Assembly (NCBI RefSeq): GCF_040549045.1 | Contig: NZ_JBEWTB010000002.1 | Location: 4,886,501 to 4,950,500 of the forward strand | Origin: Endozoicomonas sp. NE40 | Lineage (GTDB): Bacteria; Pseudomonadota; Gammaproteobacteria; Pseudomonadales; Endozoicomonadaceae | Direction: 5' to 3' | DNA length: 64,000 nt | Shown here: piece after piece, positions 62,434 through 64,000 of the stretch | How positions within the stretch are numbered: the stretch's first letter is position 1 | Layout of the letters: each line of letters opens with the position of its first letter | The notes under the pieces: generated by a model | Seen by the model: the letters and a program-made list of their open reading frames with translations, nothing else | Database searches by the model: none | What the model was told of the DNA's origin: nothing | Position numbers and translations under genes: made by a program

Positions 62434-63762
62434 ATGAGATTTTATAATCGCGAAGACGAGCTTGAGCAGCTTCAGGAGTGGAGTGAACAAGCCTCTAAAG
62501 GAACGGCCCACCTGACGACTGTTGTAGGAAGACGCCGGGTCGGTAAAACAGCGCTGTTAAATAAAACCTTTCCTCAGAACACGGCTGCTGCAGCTTCTAT
62601 CTATCTGTTTGTATCCAGAAAACAGGAATCATTGCTGTGTGAGGAGTTTGTCGAACAGATCAGAACGGTTTTAAATATTCCCATATTTGGTCAGCCTGCA
62701 CGTCTTCGGGAAGTCATGGAAATCCTGTTGCAGTTCAGCATCACGACGCCGGTTACCGTCATACTGGACGAATTTCAGGATATCCAGCGGGTTAATCGGG
62801 CGTTTTTTTCCGAACTTCAGAATTTATGGGATCGGTACAGGCAACAGAGTCGTATGCACCTGGTTTGCTGTGGCTCTTTATACAGCCTTATGACCCGGTT
62901 GTTTCAGGATGGACGAGAGCCCTTGTTTGGTCGAGCCGATCATCGCATCAACCTTCAGCCGTTGCGTTGTCGCTATATCGCTCAAATGCTGAATGACCGG
63001 CAGGAGTTTACGCCTGAAAAACTTCTGCAGTGGTACATGCTCAGTGGCGGTGTTCCTAAATATCTGGAGTGGCTGTTTAACATTGATCCTGCAACCGACC
63101 TTTGGTCGCAGCTGATTAACGAACACAGTCTGGTCATTGAGGAAGGGCATTATCGTCTGGCTGAAGAGTTTGGACCTGAGCATAGTACCTACTTTTCCAT
63201 ATTGGCTGCTATCGCTTCCGGTAGTACGAGCCGACCTGAAATAGAATCTTTGCTGGGTATTTCTGTGGGGCCACAGCTTGATCGCCTGGAAAATGAATTT
63301 GATATTATCAGTCGCAACCGACCAGTGTTGTCTAAACTGGGCACCCGGTTGGTTAAATATCGTATTGCCGATGCTTTCCTGGCGTTCTGGTTTCGCTTTA
63401 TTTATAAGCATCGTAGTGCGGTAGAGATTGGCAACTTCCCGTTTATCCATAAAGTCATTGAGCGTGACTATCCAACCTGGAGTGGTCACTGGCTGGAAGA
63501 AATTGTCAGAGAAGTGATTGCGGAAACCGGTGAATACAATATTGTGGGTAGTTACTGGGAAAGAGGCAACCAGAATGAAATTGATCTTGTAGCGGTCAAT
63601 GAACTGGATAAAAAAGTCCTGATTGCTGAAATCAAGCGTAACCCGAAAAATATCCGCAAAACGCATTTACAGGAGAAGGCCACCAAGTTGGTGCAGCAAC
63701 TGAAGGGGTATGATATTGAGTACAGGGGCTTTTCTCTGGACGATCTGGCAAATTGGTTTTAA
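62434..63762 (+). CDS. AAA ATPase with C-terminal DUF234 (PD-(D/E)xK-like) domain
   Basis: 442 residues. MRFYNREDELEQLQEWS and TTVVGRRRVGKTALLNKTF (Walker A) open an archaeal-type ATPase (PF01637), with TVILDEFQDIQRVN as Walker B. A winged-helix-like middle (SGSTSRPEIESLLGIS) is followed by DUF234: WLEEIVREVI, then NEIDLVAVNELDKKVLIAEIKRN with the D...E-x-K nuclease pattern. Bacterial members are often on mobile elements; their biological role is not settled. A LexA box and a 28-bp palindrome precede it, suggesting damage-inducible, tightly repressed expression. It follows the CobT-gene terminator, so it is a separate unit. Confidence 0.8.
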   Translation: MRFYNREDELEQLQEWSEQASKGTAHLTTVVGRRRVGKTALLNKTFPQNTAAAASIYLFVSRKQESLLCEEFVEQIRTVLNIPIFGQPARLREVMEILLQFSITTPVTVILDEFQDIQRVNRAFFSELQNLWDRYRQQSRMHLVCCGSLYSLMTRLFQDGREPLFGRADHRINLQPLRCRYIAQMLNDRQEFTPEKLLQWYMLSGGVPKYLEWLFNIDPATDLWSQLINEHSLVIEEGHYRLAEEFGPEHSTYFSILAAIASGSTSRPEIESLLGISVGPQLDRLENEFDIISRNRPVLSKLGTRLVKYRIADAFLAFWFRFIYKHRSAVEIGNFPFIHKVIERDYPTWSGHWLEEIVREVIAETGEYNIVGSYWERGNQNEIDLVAVNELDKKVLIAEIKRNPKNIRKTHLQEKATKLVQQLKGYDIEYRGFSLDDLANWF

Positions 63763-63770
63763 AGGCGACG

Positions 63771-63841
63771 CTACGCGCATAAAAATGATTTTTCCTTACC
63801 CAGTACCGTGAAATTCGCGTAGGGCGTGATTTCAAAATCAT
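63771..63841. other. Two interleaved complementary pairs (pseudoknot topology)
   Basis: CTACGCG (63771-63777) pairs with CGCGTAG (63816-63822), and ATGATTTT (63785-63792) with AAAATCAT (63834-63841). The order A-B-A'-B' is that of a pseudoknot. No T-run follows. The rest of 63763-64000 has no gene I can support. Confidence 0.4.
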
Positions 63842-64000
63842 GGCTAATATGGCTATTACTGCTCAGACGGACTCAAGGCAGGGAAGAGGGTGACCACTTG
63901 ACACAGAGAAGTGTTCCGGTTGGGCTCCGACCACAGGCACCCTGAAAGTATCCGGAAAACAGGCGAAGCTGGCAACGTTCAAATTTTTTGATCACAACAG

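Noticed and set aside
1..64000. CRISPR array, rRNA, insertion sequence
   Set aside because: No regularly spaced repeats, no rRNA segments and no transposase motifs were seen on either strand.

Overview
The window looks like accessory DNA of a gammaproteobacterium of about 47-49% GC. The DNA polymerase II gene with its LexA box, the ArfA and RtcR/RtcB/RlaP proteins and the IncA/C-SXT-type conjugation and recombination genes all fit a marine member of the Oceanospirillales/Vibrionales neighbourhood. I favour an Endozoicomonas-like host but cannot prove it from the sequence. I found no rRNA, tRNA, CRISPR array or recognisable insertion sequence.

Left part (1-9.8 kb). A minus-strand conjugation block (DUF1845-like protein, TraH, start of TraG) runs off the left edge. 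A LuxR-type regulator and a small SET-domain protein follow. Next is a 620-base non-coding stretch unusually dense in perfect hairpins, leading into a large TOPRIM-helicase replication protein of CyRepA1 type. After it come a frameshifted queH and a cupin gene with a palindrome over its ribosome-binding region.

10-17.2 kb. polB follows a textbook LexA box. Then come a large RecB-like nuclease/RNase H/SF1 helicase fusion, a PP2A-like phosphoesterase and a small membrane protein.

17.2-49.5 kb: a dense defence island. It holds (i) a Zorya-type motor operon (ZorA, ZorB, EH-signature ZorC-like) without a recognisable ZorD/ZorE effector, bracketed by 42-bp imperfect direct repeats; (ii) a complete type I restriction-modification operon hsdM-hsdS-(DUF1016 remnant)-hsdR-YgjP-like peptidase; (iii) a type III Druantia pair, DruH-DruE; (iv) a DnaQ-RecQ-UvrD fusion broken by a one-base homopolymer frameshift; and (v) a methyltransferase plus a PLD-nuclease/SF2 helicase.

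49.5-53.9 kb: an RNA-repair locus. rlaP-rtcB-unknown lie on the minus strand behind a sigma-54-type promoter, divergent from the activator gene rtcR.

53.9-62.3 kb: mobile-element recombination module. A second hairpin-rich non-coding stretch precedes a tyrosine-recombinase-like gene, which converges on arfA. A third hairpin-rich stretch ends in a terminator/attenuator in front of recT. RecT, a YqaJ-type exonuclease, a CobS/MoxR-like ATPase, a DUF3150 protein and a CobT-like VWA protein with an HExxH motif follow, with intrinsic terminators in the long gaps. This gene order resembles the bet-exo-cobS region of SXT/IncA/C elements.

62.3-64 kb: an ATPase-DUF234 gene preceded by a LexA box and a 28-bp palindrome, then about 240 bases of non-coding DNA with complementary segments in pseudoknot order.
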